Source: Rotaria macrura (taxonomy: Eukaryota > Rotifera > Eurotatoria > Philodinida > Philodinidae). Taken from it: 64,000 nt of DNA. Below are positions 63,237 to 64,000 of the stretch, in pieces (position 1 is the first letter of the stretch; each line of letters starts with the position of its first letter). The notes below the pieces were generated by a model. The model had not been told where the DNA came from, did not search any database, and saw only the letters and a program-made list of their open reading frames with translations. The position numbers were made by a program, and so were the translations under genes. The stretch covers positions 1 to 64,000 of the forward strand of contig OENT01000339.1 of assembly GCA_900239685.1 (NCBI GenBank), read 5' to 3'.

Positions 63237-64000
63237 ATGAATTACTATTCACATACAGATCCATGTACTGAACTTCGAAATATTCTACATCGTTCACTTG
63301 CTTCACTTGGTTGTCCTCATGTGCCAAGTTTACCAACATCAACATTTCTAATGACAACGAATACAAATCTAAAAGTTGTCATATGGCTACTCAACGAACT
63401 TGATTCTGATCTTGCACAACGTCTACATATAACACGTTCATCGAATTCAATCGCCTTCGTCAAAGATTTTTTTCTTGAAACAGCTATGTTACCACGTGCA
63501 TTTATATTACGTCTTGATGATATATTTAATTCATCGTCAATTGCTGATCTTCATCAATTATCAAATATTTTATCAAGTCATATACATAAACCAATCATTG
63601 GTCATAATGTTCAATTAGGTCTCATTGAATATTTAAGTGAATTACTCGTATGCTTACGTAATCCACCAATGACAGTACATCATGATATGTGGAGTAATCG
63701 TAATGTACTGAATATGTTTGAACAATTGCCTATGGATGAAACAAATCTTGCTATTGATTCACGTATACTTGAATATGCCGATAATGAACAACAAAATACC
63801 GGTGATGATGAACAAACAAGTGCAGATCTAAAAGATGTATTTGGACAAGTTCGAAATGAACTTCTAGCACAGAAAACGAATGATATGAATGAAACAGAAT
63901 TCGAAACAATATTTACCAACGAACAAATTATTGACATTGACAAACAACTTCAGAATGCATTAGTAGATACACATCAATTTTTCAAACGTCTTGAAACTGG
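63237..64000 (+). CDS. Partial gene, possibly HAUS augmin-like complex subunit 7
   Basis: An open frame runs from ATG 63237 past the window edge, with 254 residues visible and no stop. The ATG directly follows a potential splice acceptor (taacctag), so it may instead be an internal exon. The protein is helical and leucine-rich, with LGCPHVPSLP followed by LKVVIWLLNELDSDL near the N-terminus, an acidic Gln-rich segment about 180-200 and a predicted coiled part with EQIIDIDKQLQNALVDTH. The opening (short helix, Cys-Pro, then a hydrophobic WL segment) and the later helical repeat resemble HAUS7, which helps nucleate microtubules within the spindle. This resemblance is weak and from memory of the family's layout; coding status is much surer than the name. 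Confidence 0.6.
   Translation, partial: MNYYSHTDPCTELRNILHRSLASLGCPHVPSLPTSTFLMTTNTNLKVVIWLLNELDSDLAQRLHITRSSNSIAFVKDFFLETAMLPRAFILRLDDIFNSSSIADLHQLSNILSSHIHKPIIGHNVQLGLIEYLSELLVCLRNPPMTVHHDMWSNRNVLNMFEQLPMDETNLAIDSRILEYADNEQQNTGDDEQTSADLKDVFGQVRNELLAQKTNDMNETEFETIFTNEQIIDIDKQLQNALVDTHQFFKRLET

Overview
This window is AT-rich nuclear DNA of an animal. Every gene I could build has spliceosomal introns with GT..AG ends, many only 50-80 bases long, and the products are metazoan: a Distal-less homeobox factor, NOP58, a two-pore K+ channel, Rubicon, DCP2, a synaptotagmin-like protein, p66/GATAD2 and TMUB. Simple repeats, Asn/Thr/Gln/His-rich coding tracts and low GC fit a small invertebrate. A bdelloid rotifer is my best guess, but that is inference, not something a marker in the sequence proves.

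Layout, left to right. 1-1191 is a diverged giant palindrome (fold-back repeat), followed by a GC-rich CTCACGCTC/GAGCGTGAG cluster at 2562-2712 whose right edge looks like a hAT transposon end. The minus strand then carries a Dlx gene (5986-6963, 3 exons) and NOP58 (8708-12564, 11 exons). A single-exon membrane-anchored serine protease (16025-17023, plus) runs tail to tail into a K2P potassium channel (17218-20822, minus, 4 exons). The largest gene is Rubicon (24602-38030, minus, 20 exons). One of its introns holds, on the opposite strand, a small secreted-peptide gene (33785-34156), and another holds a short inverted-repeat element. Two kilobases from the Rubicon start, DCP2 begins divergently (40030-43953, plus, 9 exons), followed by a synaptotagmin-like gene (about 45534-47459), p66/GATAD2 (52254-55941), a TTAA-flanked fold-back MITE (58699-59575), TMUB (60747-62520) and the 5' part of a gene that may be HAUS7 (63237 to the window edge).

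Exon joins were worked out by hand from reading frame, splice signals and family conservation. For eight multi-exon genes the phases close exactly from start to stop (Dlx 279 aa, NOP58 465 aa, K2P 707 aa, Rubicon 850 aa, DCP2 550 aa, p66 647 aa and TMUB 332 aa are complete; the synaptotagmin-like gene closes from its first recognised exon). The genes are not functionally clustered: ribosome biogenesis, mRNA decay, autophagy control, chromatin repression, ion transport and ER-membrane ubiquitin-like functions lie side by side, as is usual in an animal genome. The points I find most worth following are the nested candidate prohormone with a C-terminal amidation and processing site, the K2P channel with an intracellular loop of roughly 400 residues, the serine protease with Ala at position 189 but Asp at 226, and two previously unassigned fold-back elements. 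I found no CRISPR array, tRNA, rRNA or transposase gene.
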